In this document: positions 36,781 through 48,470 of the stretch, one piece after another | How positions within the stretch are numbered: position 1 is the first letter of the stretch | Layout of the letters: every line of letters begins with the position of its first letter | NCBI GenBank assembly: GCA_023079485.1 | Contig: CM041092.1 | Coordinates: 1,689,627 to 1,753,626, forward strand | Direction of reading: 5' to 3' | DNA from: Archilochus colubris | Lineage: Eukaryota > Chordata > Aves > Apodiformes > Trochilidae | Length of the DNA: 64,000 bases | Notes under the pieces: generated by a model | The model's input: the letters and a program-made list of their open reading frames with translations, nothing else | Databases searched by the model: none | What the model was told of the DNA's origin: nothing | Translations under genes and position numbers: made by a program

Positions 36781-37699
36781 GGAGGAGCCAAGGGAGGGTG
36801 GTTTTTATTTTTAAAAACGAGGAAATGGATCGGTTTGAGAGAAATCTGGGAACTTTCAGCCCTGGGGTTTCAGAGCTCGGCGCTGAATGGAGCAGGGGAG
36901 GTGTGTGTGGGGTGGGGGTGAAAAACCGACCTCAGGATATCCAGACGAACTTGTCCCAGGTCCATTCGATCCTCCCGGCCACAAAAGGTCGTGGCAGCAG
37001 ATCCCGGAGTTTGCCTGTGTAAAGAAAGTGTTTTCTTTGGTGTTAAAAACGTTTAAGTGTTGTAATTCTTAATCACAGAGCAGGCAGGATGTTAAACCTC
37101 TGTGTAATGGCACACAAATAGCATAAAGGTTGGAACATAAGTTCCAGGACAGTAAAATGAAGTTGTGGATGTAAATTTCCTCATATTATCCCTGGCCTCC
37201 AGGCTCAGTGGAAAAGGGAGGGTTCAGCTATCCAAAATATATCACTTCTGCCCATAAAATGATATATTTACATTAAAAAATTCTTTTAGCTTAACACAGT
37301 TTCTGGGATTCCTTTTGGGTATTTTGTTATCCTGAAAGAGAAAAAAAGAAAAAAAAAGAAAAAAAAAGAACAGAACAAAAAAAGGCACTGCACACAATGT
37401 TTGGGTTTTTTTCCCTGTTCCCTCAGGTTTTTACAAATGGATTTTACAAGTCCCTCACCAGCTTTGAAAGATAACAGCTTTGTAAGTATCTCCTGATGGA
37501 AATAAAAGTCTTTATTGACAGTACTATTTCTTAATGAAGGTTTGTGCTCAGACAGTGCTTCTGAAAGTTCCTGGCTCCCCTTCTTCCACCCTTTCATACT
37601 TTGTACATTCCTGATTCCTGTTCCCACAGGGGGAAGTCCCATTCCAAAGTGACAGCTTCACAGAACCTGCTACAATTTTCCTGTCATCTGTCTGTGAAG
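36781..37699 (+). other. NMI intron 1, 5' part
   Basis: No exon seen. Includes a (GAAAAAAA)n A-rich patch at about 37340-37372. Confidence 0.55.
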
Positions 37700-38955
37700 T
37701 TCCTTTCCTTTCCTTTCCTTTCCTTTCCTTTCCTTTCCTTTCCTTTCCTTTCCTTTCCTTTCCTTTCCTTTCCTTTCCTTTCCTTTCCTTTCCTTTCCTT
37801 TCCTTTCCTTTCCTTTCCTTTCCTTTCCTTTCCTTTCCTTTCCTTTCCTTTCCTTTCCTTTCCTTTCCTTTCCTTTCCTTTCCTTTCCTTTCCTTTCCTT
37901 TCCTTTCCTTTCCTTTCCTTTCCTTTCCTTTCCTTTCCTTTCCTTTCCTTTCCTTTCCTTTCCCTTTCCTTTCCTTTCCTTTCCTTTCCTTTCCCTTTCC
38001 TTTCCTTTCCTTTCCTTTCCTTTCCTTTCCTTTCCTTTCCTTTCCTTTCCTTTCCTTTCCTTTCCTTTCCTTTCCTTTCCTTTCCTTTCCTTTCCTTTCC
38101 TTTCCTTTCCTTTCCTTTCCTTTCCTTTCCTTTCCTTTCCTTTCCTTTCCTTTCCTTTCCTTTCCTTTCCTTTCCTTTCCTTTCCTTTCCTTTCCTTTCC
38201 TTTCCTTTCCTTTCCTTTCCTTTCCTTTCCTTTCCTTTCCTTTCCTTTCCTTTCCTTTCCTTTCCTTTCCTTTCCTTTCCTTTCCTTTCCTTTCCTTTCC
38301 TTTCCTTTCCTTTCCTTTCCTTTCCTTTCCTTTCCTTTCCTTTCCTTTCCTCTTTCCTTTCCTTTCCTTTCCCTTTCCTTTCCCTTTCCTTCCTTTCCTT
38401 TCCTTTCCTTTCCTTTCCTTTCCTTTCCTTTCCTTTCCTTTCCTTTCCTTTCCTTTCCTTTCCTTTCCTTTCCCTTCCTTTCCTTTCCCTTCCTTTCCTT
38501 TCCCTTCCTTTCCTTTCCCTTCCTTTCCTTTCCTTTCCTTTCCTTTCCCTTCCTTTCCTTTCCTTTCCTTTCCTTTCCTTTCCTTTCCTTTCCTTTCCTT
38601 TCCTTTCCTTTCCTTTCCTTTCCTTTCCTTTCCTTTCCCCTTTCCTTTCCTTCCCTTCCCTTCCTTCCCTTCCCTTCCCTTCCCTTCCCTTCCTTCCCTT
38701 CCCTTCCCTTCCCTTCCCTTCCCCTTCCCTTCCCTTCCCTTCCCTTCCCTTCCTTCCCTTCCCTTCCCCTTCCTTCCCTTCCCTTCCCTTCCCTTCCTTC
38801 CCTTCCTTCCCTTCCCTTCCTTCCCTTCCCCTTCCCTTCCCCCTTCCCTTCCCCCTTCCCTTCCCCCTTCCCTTCCCCCTTCCCTTTCCCCTTCCCTTTC
38901 CCCTTCCCTTTCCCCTTCCCTTTCTTTTCCCTTTCCTTCCCTTTCCCTTTCCTTT
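37700..38955. repeat. (TTTCC)n array grading into (TTCCC)n
   Basis: About 940 bases of TTTCC pentamers with only occasional TTTCCC or TTCC slips, then from about 38640 a (CCCTT)n/(CCCCTT)n zone of about 310 bases. Almost no purine on the plus strand over 1.25 kb, in NMI intron 1. All open frames here are artefacts. Confidence 0.97.
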
Positions 38956-40251
38956 TTCCTGGCATCTCCCTTCATTCAGTTCCTGCAGTGTGGCAAGTAG
39001 TTTGGATGGGACTTTCCCTGGGATTTCTTGGGGTTTCCTTGCTATTTTTATTTCTTTCAGGCTGAAAACTCCTGTCTTGGAGCATTTTTCAGTAAAAACC
39101 ATGCCTGCCTTCTTATCAGCTTCCAGCTGTAGCACATGGATCCTTCTGCTTAAACCTTTCCTGCACTCCATCCCTTGAGTGAAGGAATATTTGTTTTTTT
39201 CCAGTTTTAAGTTATACACAGCTGGGGATTTCCCTGTTGCTTACTGGATATTTGAAACTGGACAAGGCAGTGGAAAAAAATAGTTTGCATTTTATTGCTT
39301 GTAGGAAATACCCAGCATTACCAAGAGAATTGACAAGATTATCTAACTTAGACCTTTTCCATGCCTAATTTTCATGGTCCACGTTCAAGTTTTATGTAAT
39401 CTTGAGTAAAAGGGAGGGATTGCTTCAGGAGGTCTCTTTGGATTATTTTTTTTTCCCCTTTTCTGCAGAATATTGCAGCCATAGAAACAAAACAAAGCTG
39501 AGAAGATTTTCTCCCTTCTTGGGTTTTACCCAGTTATTGTTTTCCCATGCTTGTGAACTTCTGCCCTGAAGTACTTGAATCCTGAAATGGTTCTTTTCTC
39601 ACCTTCCTCCTGCTTGAAGTTGCCTTTTATTGTCCAATCTCCCCGAGCTTGGAATCATCCCATTTTGAATGTTTTTTCCCATTATGCCTGCACATCCTTT
39701 ATGCATTCTTTTAGAGGAACTGCTGAGAAAAAAACACAGATAAACAAACATTTGTGGGTTTGAAAGGCTCAGTTCCCTGTGGAAGAGCACGGAGACATCA
39801 TGCTTTTCTTATTTATCAAAATATTAGCCTGTAAATGTTTTTCATTTGACTGCAAATAATGATTACTGACCAAGAGCCATTTCCTTAGGTTTTTGTCCTG
39901 TACAGACATAAAAAAATGTCAGTGATTTGGCCTAATTATCTGAAGGCATTTAAAAAAACTATGCTGTATATGCTCCCCTCTGACAGACAGGGTTTAATTA
40001 CTGGGGGGGTTTAATTATGAAATACAATTGGTCTCTCCAAATGTTTGCCTCACCACAATCCCTGCCTGAATAACTGGAGAAAACCAGCAAATATGCAGAC
40101 AGAAAACAGAAGTTGGGTTGTAATCACTGGACATGAACTGAAAACTGCTGTGGCAAAATGCTTCCCCCATTGGCAGGGGGTTTGTTTTTTCCTCTTGAAG
40201 CCTCACTTGGATGATGTCTCTCAGTGTGAAAACCTCTTCTTTTCTCTCCAG
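38956..40251 (+). other. NMI intron 1, 3' part
   Basis: Unique-looking intronic sequence with no exon seen, ending in a CTCTTCTTTTCTCTCCAG acceptor. Confidence 0.55.
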
Positions 40252-40254
40252 AAA

Positions 40255-40329
40255 ATGATGAGCCCTGATGCTTCTGGCACATCCCACAATGAGATGGAAA
40301 GCAGTAACCAAGCACTAAAGAACTGGAAG
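40255..40329 (+). CDS. NMI: NMI coding exon 1 (start codon)
   Basis: After a strong CTCTCCAG acceptor at 40251, ATGATG begins [20 protein letters not shown] plus LKNWK. The donor is GCAAGT, not GT; the in-frame join to 43148 requires it. Little similarity to human at the very N-terminus, as expected for this fast-evolving part. Confidence 0.75.
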
Positions 40330-43300
40330 GCAAGTGCTAGGAAGTACCTGCTGGAATCATGGAAAAAAAAAAAAAGCTAGGATAAGCTGGGGGGAAGTGT
40401 GGATCAGCTGGAAGGCAGGAGGGCTCTGCAGAGGGACCTGGACAGACTGGAGAGTTGGGATGATCCCAGCGGGATGAGGTTCAACATTCCAAGTGCCGGG
40501 TCCTGCACTTTGGCCACAACAACCCCATGGGGAGCTCCAGGCTGGGCACAGAGTGGCAGAAAGGGACCTGGGAGTCTGGATTGCCAGGAAGCTGAACAGG
40601 AGCCAGCAGTGTGCCCAGGTGGCCAAGAAGGCCAATGGCATCCTGGGCTGGCTCAGGAACAGCGTGGCCAGCAGGTCCAGGGAAGGGATTCTGTCCCTGT
40701 GCTCAGCCCTGGTGAGGCCACAGCTTGAGTCCTGTGTCCAGTTCTGGGCCCCTCAGCCGCTCAGGAAGGAGATTGAGGTGCTGGAGCAGGTCCAGAGAAG
40801 AGCAAGGAGGCTGTGAAGGGATCCAGCAGAATTGCTGTGAGGAAGGGCTGAGGGAGCTGGGGGTGTTGAGGCTGGAGAAGAGGAGGCTCAGGGGAGACCT
40901 CATCACTCTCTACAACTCCCTGAAAGGAGGTTGGAGCCAGGGGGGGGTTGGGCTCTTTTCCCAGGCAACTCTCAGCAAGACAAGAGGGCAGGGTCTCAAG
41001 TTGTGCCAGGGGAGGTTTAGGTTGGAGATGAGAAAGAATTTCTTTCTGGAGAGGGTGATCAGGCATTGGAATGGGCTGCCCAGGGAAGTAGTGGATTCTC
41101 CGTGTCTGGAGATCTTTCCAAAGAGCCTGGATGTGGCACTGAGTGCCATGGGCTGGGAACCACGGGGGGAGTGGATCAAGGGTTGGACTTGATGATTTCT
41201 GAGGTCCCTTCCAACCCAGCCAATTCTGTGATTCTGTGATTCTATGAAATAAGCTGAAAGATTCTAAACTCTCCCCCACTTTGTCCAACTTGTTCTCTGC
41301 TCTTCAGGGGTCCATGCTGGTGTTGGGCTCTGTGGTAATTACACTTGCAAGTCTAAGGGAAATATTTATGCCAAGTGTTATAAACAAATAAAGGGCTCAC
41401 TTAAGGTTTGGTTTGGGTTTGTTCCTGTGGAGGAAAAAAAAATCAAAATATTTTTCTTTTTACTATCTAGGGAAGCACTGCAAAATAGAAGAGCTGCTTT
41501 TTAATGTACATTAAATGCTGATACAGAGGTTTTTAAAGCAGAGGGAGTACCTGATAAAGGCAGACTTTGAAAAGGAACAGCTTCAGGACATTAATAAATC
41601 TGGGGACAGCTCTGAGGTATGCAGAGTGCTGCCAGCAGTCAGTACCTGGGGAGCTGGGTAAGAGGTGCAGGTTAGAGAAATAAGGGTAATATTTCCTTCT
41701 CAGCTGAAAGGACTGTGATGTTTGGCAGACTCCATGACTAAAACGTGCTACATGGAGTTTTCCAGTGGCAGACTAAGAACCAGTGTGATAAAAGTCCTGG
41801 GTAGAGCAACAGGAGAAGTTTCTGTAGGCTGCCAAGGAGGTGGTTTCAGTGAGGTTTTGTCTGGCCTGTAAATGACTGAGCAGAAATCATGGCTTCAATA
41901 TTAAAAGCTATTAAAATATAATTAAAAATATATATATATAGCACTTTGGATAGCATCTGGTTATGGAATTCTCACATACCTACTAAGCTGTGTTGCTTTT
42001 TAGTTTATGGTTGCTGGGCATATTTTACAATTTTTACATTTGCTCTAACTTTCTAACCAACACCACAGGAGTTTCAAGTGATAATTTTCACTCTATCCAT
42101 CACATTTTCATCACACATTTTATTCTTCAACTTTAATCTCTCTTCAACACTGGAGTTACATTAAAAAATCAATACCATTTATCATCGTATCTATCATGGT
42201 AAATGTCACACACAAACACCATAAAATTACTAAGGAAACCCCCCTAGACAAAACTATAACCAACTCCAAACGACCAAAACAATGTATAATTAAAAATATA
42301 ATTAAAATATAATGACCAGGTTAGGCATGGTTATGGTTAGGGTTAGGGTCAGGGTCAGGGTTAGGGTCAGGGTTATGGTTAGGGTTAGGGTTAGGGTTAT
42401 GGTTAGGGTTAGGGTCAGGGTTATGGTTAGGGTTAGGGTCAGGGTCAGGATTAGGGTCAGGGTTAGGGTTAGGGTTATGGTTAGGGTTAGGGTCAGGGTC
42501 AGGGTTAGGGTTAGGGTTAGGGTTAGGGTTAGGGTCAGGGTCAGGATTAGGGTCAGGGTTAGGGTTAGGGTTATGGTTAGGGTTAGGGTCAGGGTCAGGG
42601 TTAGGGTCAGGGTTATGGTTAGGGTCAGGGTCAGCGTTATGGTTAGGGTTAGGGTCAGGGTCAGGGTTATGGTTAGGGTCAGGGTTATGGTTAGGGTTAC
42701 GGTGAGGGTTAGGGTGATTGTTAGGGTTAGGGTCAGGGTCAGGGTTAGGGTCAGATTCAGGGTCAGGGTTAGGGTCAGGGTTAGGTTTTTCTGAAAGCTG
42801 GTGTTGGTTTTCCAGTCAGAAATGTTTGGATGTTATAGCCAGAAGAGGTCATTACCACCTCCTGGCTGCTGATGGACATTACCTTCAGCTGATGGGATGG
42901 CTCTCAGTGTCTGGATGGTTCCTGGCTTTAAAGGAGCCACCTTCCCCCTGGAGCTAACTGCACTTGGGCTGGTTCCTTCTCCTTCCTTTCCTTCTCAGCC
43001 TCCAAAAACCTCCCAATGTATTGTGCATGGCTGTCATGTAGAATAACTGAAAGCTGAAACAGTGTCTGATGTCTCCAGAGCTGGCTGAAATGTATTTTTG
43101 TTTTCTGAGTGTCTAATTTTTCATTTAATATGTTTTTGGGGCTGTAGAGAGAACTCCATGAGCTAAATGAAGAAAATGCTGAGCTGCAGAGAGAGATTGA
43201 AAAGCTCCAAGAAGAGATTGCCCAGTGCAGCTCAAAGCCTTTGCCACATAACCAGGTAAAGTTTGAAATGTTTTGCTCTTTGTCTTTTGGGAGCTGACAT

Positions 43301-46300
43301 TTTTATGGGGTCAGTTGTAGGCTTCTGGGACCAGTTGTTCAGCATTTGAACCTCTACTGCTTTCAATATAAAACAGAGCTTGAATTCTGTATTCTGATTT
43401 TAGCTGGCAAGATAACATGAAGCTGAGGATAGAGAAAGAAAGAAGTATCTGAAATGCTGAATGAAGAAAAGCAGAAAAAGTGCTTAACAGGAGACCCTGG
43501 AATAAAAAATACACAAACATGGGTGGTTTTTAAGTACTCTAATTCTGTATTTCTTGGGTAGGAGGATGGAAGAAAGGGAGTGTGCCCCTTCTATGGCAGA
43601 GGCAGAGTTTATTTTAACCCAAACTGAGCTTGACTTGGTGCCAGTCTCTCCTGGGAGCCCAAGTCAGCACTAAGTCCATGTGCAGCTGGCTAAACACCAG
43701 TGGTACCAAGCAGAGTGCCAGGCAGGATCCAGACTCTCTTTTGGTGAAACTACTGCAGATTCTGAGGGGTTCAGAAACCTGAACTTGCCTTCTGGACATT
43801 TCAGCTTCTAAAAACCTGTTTTCCTTCCAAATTGGAAGAAACCCAAATATTTTGGGAAATTTACCATGAAATGAAAACTGACCTTTTTTTTTTGTTGTTT
43901 TTACAGAGATTGGAACTCTGTGCAGGTGTTACCTGGTTTAGCACTAACAGTATCAAAACATGAGCTTTCTAAATCCTATTTCTAACCTCAGGGGATGCTG
44001 ATCAGTTGAACCTCCTCAATTTTCCTTGTCCCTGGAGAGGGCAAGGCTCCTCTAGAAGGAAAACTGGGCATGAACAGGGGCCTACATCTGAATTATCTTC
44101 AGGAAGAATGTCTGGTGGCTGCTGAGGGAATGGAAAGAAAGTGGGCTCCTAGACAAGGTGCCAGTTGTGAAGATAGGTGGCAGAAATCTTTTAATCCCCC
44201 TGATTATTTTATCTTGACACAAGCAGTATTTTTTTCTCTCCAGGCAGGCTTTCATTTTAAAATTGTTCTGGAAAAGAGTTATCTGAAACTCCCTGAGGTC
44301 TGGCAAAGCCTTTCCTAACCAACACTTTCAAACGTGGTTGTGATTTACTCTATTTATAACATTTTTGGCTCCTCTGATCTGCTTTGCTAAGCTGGCAACA
44401 CACAGGGCTGTTTGCTGGCTTCTCATGGTGATGGGCAAAAATAAATGGGAACACAAACGACTCTGATACTTCCATTTTGCAAGTTTTAGATACCAAAAGT
44501 AGTCTGCTTCTGCAGGTGGAAATGCCCATGGACTTCATTAAATGTTTATGGGGTAAGGTCATGTTTAAGTTCAAAGTTAATCATCAAAAGAGGGGGGAAA
44601 AAGCTGCCTCACTGACTAAGCCCCCAGTAATAGATAAATCCAACTGGTCAGATTAGTTACAGGAGTTATACCTGGTTTACCAGCCATGATTTCAATCTGC
44701 TTGACTATTAAATGTTTTCCAAACAAGACATATGTAGCACTTCAAGGAAAGACTACTCTTCATTCTTCCATTCTGCAAGAAGTTACAGAAATGATTTTTT
44801 TTTCTTTCCCCTGTCTTGTTTCTAAAGTGCCAGATTAAAAAGAAAGTAGCAGAAATGAAACTGAATTTCAGTCACCTGGAAGAGGTGCAGGGTGATCATC
44901 CAGAGCTGGACACTCACTGTGTTTTTGATGTAGCTACAAAAATCCCATTCAGCCTGAAGAGAAACGAGGCACTGCTCACCTTTGAAGCTGAAGAAGGTAT
45001 GATGCATATGTTAAGTATCAACTTGATGTTTCTGGTGAAATTCATTGCCAAAGGGAAAACTCCAGTATTCATATTTGATGCACTTTGAGAGCATCCTTTA
45101 GCAGCATTAAAATATATATTTATATTGAAAAAAAATCTACTTTTCTAGCCTGTTCCAAAGATAATCTATTTTGCCTCTAACCAGTGAGATTTTATGGAAA
45201 CAGACATGCCTGGAGACATGGATAGGGATCTGGTTGCCTTAATGCTAGTTATGTCTGCTTCACTGATGCAAAAGGAGATTTTGCTTAAGTGACTGGGGAA
45301 TGGTTTTGGTTCTAATGATTAAACAGTTTTCTTATCTGAAAATTTGTGTTTGGTTTTGTTTTTTTTTTCCTTAGTTGCCCAGAGGCTGATAAAAATGGAT
45401 AAATATACTGTGGATCTGGACAGCAAAACAGCAGAGATCAGAGGGAAGCCCACTGCACTTGGTATGGGAGTCAAATTTGAGGTAATATGAAATATGAAAC
45501 TGAAATATGAAAAAAAAAATGAAGCTGAAATACAAAACTATGAAGATACAAACTTGTAGCACTTTAAAAGCTTTATATTCAGTTTTTTTGAGGGTTTTCA
45601 GTCACGAAGCACACCAAAAAAACCCAACAAAACATCAAACCCACAATCTTTTTTTTTTTTTCAGCTCTATGTCACTATTTCTGGCAGGAAGATCAATGTT
45701 TCTGAAGTCCCTGAGCTACCCATTCCTGAAGAGTGGATGAGAGACAAACTAGAGCTGAATTTCCAGAAGTCTGAATATGGAGGAGGGGAAGTCAAGGATG
45801 TGTGCTATGACAAGCAGTCTGGAGCAGCTGCTGTGACATTCCTCAGGCCTGGAGGTACCATGGGATGCTTTGGTGGGGAGATGTAGGGGCCATAATGCCC
45901 ATCCTGCCCTATGTTCCATTCCTTACTGCATTCTGTGTTAACTTAAAACACTGAACGCAGCAAATTCATCCCGTGGGGAGTCCAATAGATCAGGAAAAGA
46001 TGTGGCTTCACCCTCCACCTCTGTAAATAAAGCAGTATTTCATCATATTCCTTTTTGATTAAATAGGACCTGATAGGCAGTCTGTGAGCTTTAGTTATTC
46101 CTTGGTCAAAAACCTGTTTTAATTTTTCATTCTATTGCTGGAGACTTATATTGCAACAAGAAAATGAGGAAAATGTTTCTGATTTCAGCTCTTTTTTCAT
46201 GACAATGAATTTAGGCAGGCTTTTCAGATTGCCCCACTGTATGGAATTCTATGCAGGTCAGTGGGGCCACATCCATTTAGAGCAGCTGCTTTAGATTTAT

Positions 46301-47191
46301 TTCAGAAGCTTTTGAGGCTATTTAATGATTTTGCTTGGGTTTTGAAACACCATATAAACTTTCTGCAAAATGCATGTAAAGAATCTCAAAGTATGCAATC
46401 ATTTATTGGCTTCCAAACCCCTGTAGGGAAATATTCCTCTGTTCTTTGATAAGCTCACAAAATGCATTTTGGATTGCATTACCCTGACTTCTCTTTTTGT
46501 CATTCTCCTTACAGCAGCCAACAGCTTTGTGAGACGTGCCAAATACCCCTTCCATGCAAATGGGCATTCCTATAGGCTCTCTGTGTCCCCAGACACCTGT
46601 GTACACTTGAAAAAGCTGCAGGTAAAAGAACCTACTCCACAAACAGAGCAGATACGTGGGAAAGATGAGATATGAGCAGGATTTTTGGTTCTGAGGGCTG
46701 CAGGAGCTTTTTTGTCATGTGTGTTGTGAAACTTATGAGCAAGTGTGAGCCTGCAGCACGCTGCTCTGCTGCTAAGCTCATGTTTTGCAGGGTGAAAGCT
46801 ATAATTTATTTTAAAAGGGTGTGCATGTCTTTGATCAAATTATATCCCTACTTACCATGCAGCCCGTGCTAGACGGGAGGCAGATACTGAATTGTTTGTG
46901 AAGTGGGTTAATAGCAGACACAACAACATCTTCCTGAGTCACCAAGCACTGTCACACTCATCCCTAATGAGGATGCTGACAGTCTCAGCAGAGCCCCTTC
47001 TTGTTCCACCAAATGTTGGCTCATTCATCTTTTTCATTCATTCAGCCCAAATGCTGACTTTTTTCCCTGCAACACTCCACTGCTGGCTCATGGTGTTCTC
47101 GGGGAAACTGTTTGTTTAGTTGGTATGAATAGATGGTAATCAAGGCAGGATTGTGTATATAATCAGCCCTTTATAATTAAAGCATTGTCTG

Positions 47192-47228
<37 letters not shown>

Positions 47229-47767
47229 AGGCAGGTGGGACTCATGGGCTGGCATGGGATTGTGTGGAGTGATGCTGTCTGCAGGCATCAGGCATCCCCA
47301 GATCCCACGTGGGTGTGTGTGGAGTGGGGCACACTTTGTGGTGCTCTTTGTGCCTGGTTCTGGCTGGCAGAGTTGGGAACTCCTGTGATTTATATTTTTT
47401 TTTTCAGTGACAGAAATAGACAGCATTGTCTAAAGGCTCCACATGTCTTGAAGGATCCCAGACATACCTGCTCAGGGAGGTTTTTATCTCCAGTGTCTGC
47501 CAGTTCCTGTAGAGGCACATGCAACAGCTGATGTCTAATGCACAGTGGGTTTTCTCTCCTCAATAGGTCTACGGTGGGATTTCTAAGAAGACCATCCTGT
47601 TGCAAGGAATTCCAGAGATGGAAGATGATGAGGAAAGTGTAGAGGACATGATTAAAATTCATTTTCAAAAGCCCAGCAGAGGCGGCGGGGAAATAGAGAA
47701 TGTCAAATATGTATCAGGACAAGGAGTGTGTGTTTGGTTTGAGGAGGATACTTCAAATTCCATGTAG
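40255..47767 (+). CDS. NMI: NMI (N-myc and STAT interactor), seven coding exons
   Basis: Coding exons of 75, 108, 169, 107, 190, 107 and 201 bases join to 318 residues, against 307 in human. NMI is an interferon-inducible cytoplasmic and nuclear adaptor that pairs with IFI35 and modulates STAT, Myc and innate-immune signalling. The N-terminus is acidic and Asn/Ser-rich, followed by a coiled coil (about 26-50, leucines at 31, 38 and 45 in heptad spacing). The NMI/IFI35 (NID) region occupies the rest, with [12 protein letters not shown] at about 185-196 and [12 protein letters not shown] at about 284-295. The recognisable human matches are RDKLEL.F.KS..GGGEV, YDRQSG-like YDKQSG, and VEDMI.IHFQ...GGGE. 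Intron 2 has a GC donor. An alternative start, Met2 at 40258, cannot be excluded. The spliced 5' UTR exon is inferred near 36.5 kb. Confidence 0.93.
40385..41250 (+). mobile_element. CR1 LINE 3' fragment in NMI intron 2
   Basis: 0.87 kb copy starting AAGCTGGGGGGAAGTGTGGA (ORF2 C-terminal region) and ending TTCTGTGATTCTGTGATTCT. It is preceded by a 13-A tract and lies 55 bases from the GC splice donor, in sense orientation. Confidence 0.93.
41251..42316 (+). other. NMI intron 2, middle part
   Basis: AT-rich, no exon or repeat family recognised. Confidence 0.5.
42317..42787 (+). repeat. Interstitial telomere-like array, (TTAGGG)n with TCAGGG and TTATGG variants
   Basis: About 78 hexamers, nearly all in register, with TTAGGG and TCAGGG dominant and TTATGG interspersed. 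The twelve-hexamer block at 42439-42510 recurs exactly at 42535-42606, a 96-bp offset. It lies in NMI intron 2. The Val-Arg reading frame across it is an artefact. Confidence 0.95.
43148..43255 (+). CDS. NMI: NMI coding exon 2 (coiled coil)
   Basis: Acceptor GCTGTAG, donor GTAAAG, 36 codons in phase 0. [20 protein letters not shown] and QEEIAQC have heptad Leu/Ile spacing. Confidence 0.9.
43256..44827 (+). other. NMI intron 3
   Basis: No repeat family or exon recognised; a T-rich tract precedes the acceptor. Confidence 0.55.
44828..44996 (+). CDS. NMI: NMI coding exon 3 (first NID module, part 1)
   Basis: Acceptor TTTCTAAAG, donor GTATGA. Encodes [19 protein letters not shown] ... [11 protein letters not shown] and ends in phase 1. 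Confidence 0.92.
45375..45481 (+). CDS. NMI: NMI coding exon 4 (first NID module, part 2)
   Basis: Acceptor TTTCCTTAG, donor GTAATA. Encodes (V)[19 protein letters not shown] ... GMGVKFE. Phase 1 to 0. Confidence 0.93.
45665..45854 (+). CDS. NMI: NMI coding exon 5 (second module, part 1)
   Basis: Acceptor after a 12-T tract (TCAG), donor GTACCA. Encodes [38 protein letters not shown] and the strand [10 protein letters not shown]. Phase 0 to 1. Confidence 0.95.
45855..46514 (+). other. NMI intron 6
   Basis: No feature recognised apart from the splice borders. Confidence 0.6.
46515..46621 (+). CDS. NMI: NMI coding exon 6 (second module, part 2)
   Basis: NAGNAG acceptor (ACAGCAG), donor GTAAAA. 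Encodes (A)[19 protein letters not shown] and [16 protein letters not shown]. Phase 1 to 0. Use of the second AG would start at 46518 and drop one Ala. Confidence 0.93.
46622..47566 (+). other. NMI intron 7, with (TG)n microsatellite
   Basis: A (GT)n tract of about 16 units lies at 47193-47224. No other feature seen. Confidence 0.75.
47567..47767 (+). CDS. NMI: NMI coding exon 7 and stop (third, half module)
   Basis: Acceptor CTCAATAG. Encodes [40 protein letters not shown] and ends [13 protein letters not shown] then TAG. The protein ends where the other modules have their phase 1 junction. Confidence 0.95.
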   Translation, partial: VYGGISKKTILLQGIPEMEDDEESVEDMIKIHFQKPSRGGGEIENVKYVSGQGVCVWFEEDTSNSM

Positions 47768-48399
47768 GATGTTGTAGGAAGACCTAAGGAAGTTCTCACC
47801 ACAGGCACAGGAAGCTCAGGAGAGATGGTGCTTTCATGTTCTGAAATGTCTACCTGGAGAAGAGGAGCTGCCTGTCTTTCTGATCTGTGAAACATCACAG
47901 ACTTGGCATAAAAATTCAGTAAAACTCCCTGCCTGGTGTTCCAGAGCTTCCTGATTGAAGTCACAGAAAAAGCCTCCACCAGCACTTGAAACTTTATCTG
48001 TTTTCTGCAAACCTGCAGATTTTGTATTGTGTGAATTTTAGATAGTGGGATCCCACACATCCAGAGTGGGATAAATCTTTCCCTTTTTAAATTTTGATTA
48101 CAAAAGGTAGATGTGATCACAACCAAAAGTGGTTTTAAAGTGCCCTAGCTTCAGAAGGCAGCTCTGACACACCAGCCTGGCTGGGGTAACACAGTTATCC
48201 TGTCATGCCATAAAATCTGCAGTGTTGAGTAAGTAGAATTAAAGTAAAAAATGGGGCAATGCAAAAGCACCACAGATGTACTCAAAAATTGCACTTTGTA
48301 GGAAATGCTATAGCACTCATATTGCTTTTTTGCTCTCAAAATGCTGTTAGTTCTCCTAGGATCTGATGCAAATTCTTCTGAGCTTCTGTTACCTTCAGC

Positions 48400-48470
48400 A
48401 GCTAAGGGCTGGGTTTGATGAGCTTGAAGGTCTTTTCCAACCAAAACAGTCCCCTGATTCCATCACTTCA
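48400..48470 (+). mobile_element. Old CR1 3' tail
   Basis: GGGCTGGGTTTGATGAGCTTG, GGTCTTTTCCAACC and CCCTGATTCCATCA: a degraded CR1 end in the probable NMI 3' UTR. Confidence 0.6.

Noticed and set aside
37548..39219. Very long open frames on both strands (Phe/Pro/Leu/Ser and Lys/Gly/Glu/Arg repeats, up to 525 codons)
   Set aside because: They are the six-frame reading of the (TTTCC)n array, whose pentamer lacks stop codons. No unique protein sequence is present.
40399..41288. Several open frames of 90-175 codons on both strands
   Set aside because: They are fragments and antisense readings of a CR1 copy, repeated at every other CR1 in the window.
42317..42787. Chromosome end
   Set aside because: The array is degenerate and embedded between coding exons of NMI, so it is interstitial.
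42312..42794. 160-codon Val-Arg repeat frame
   Set aside because: Translation of the TTAGGG-like array; no start context or homologue.
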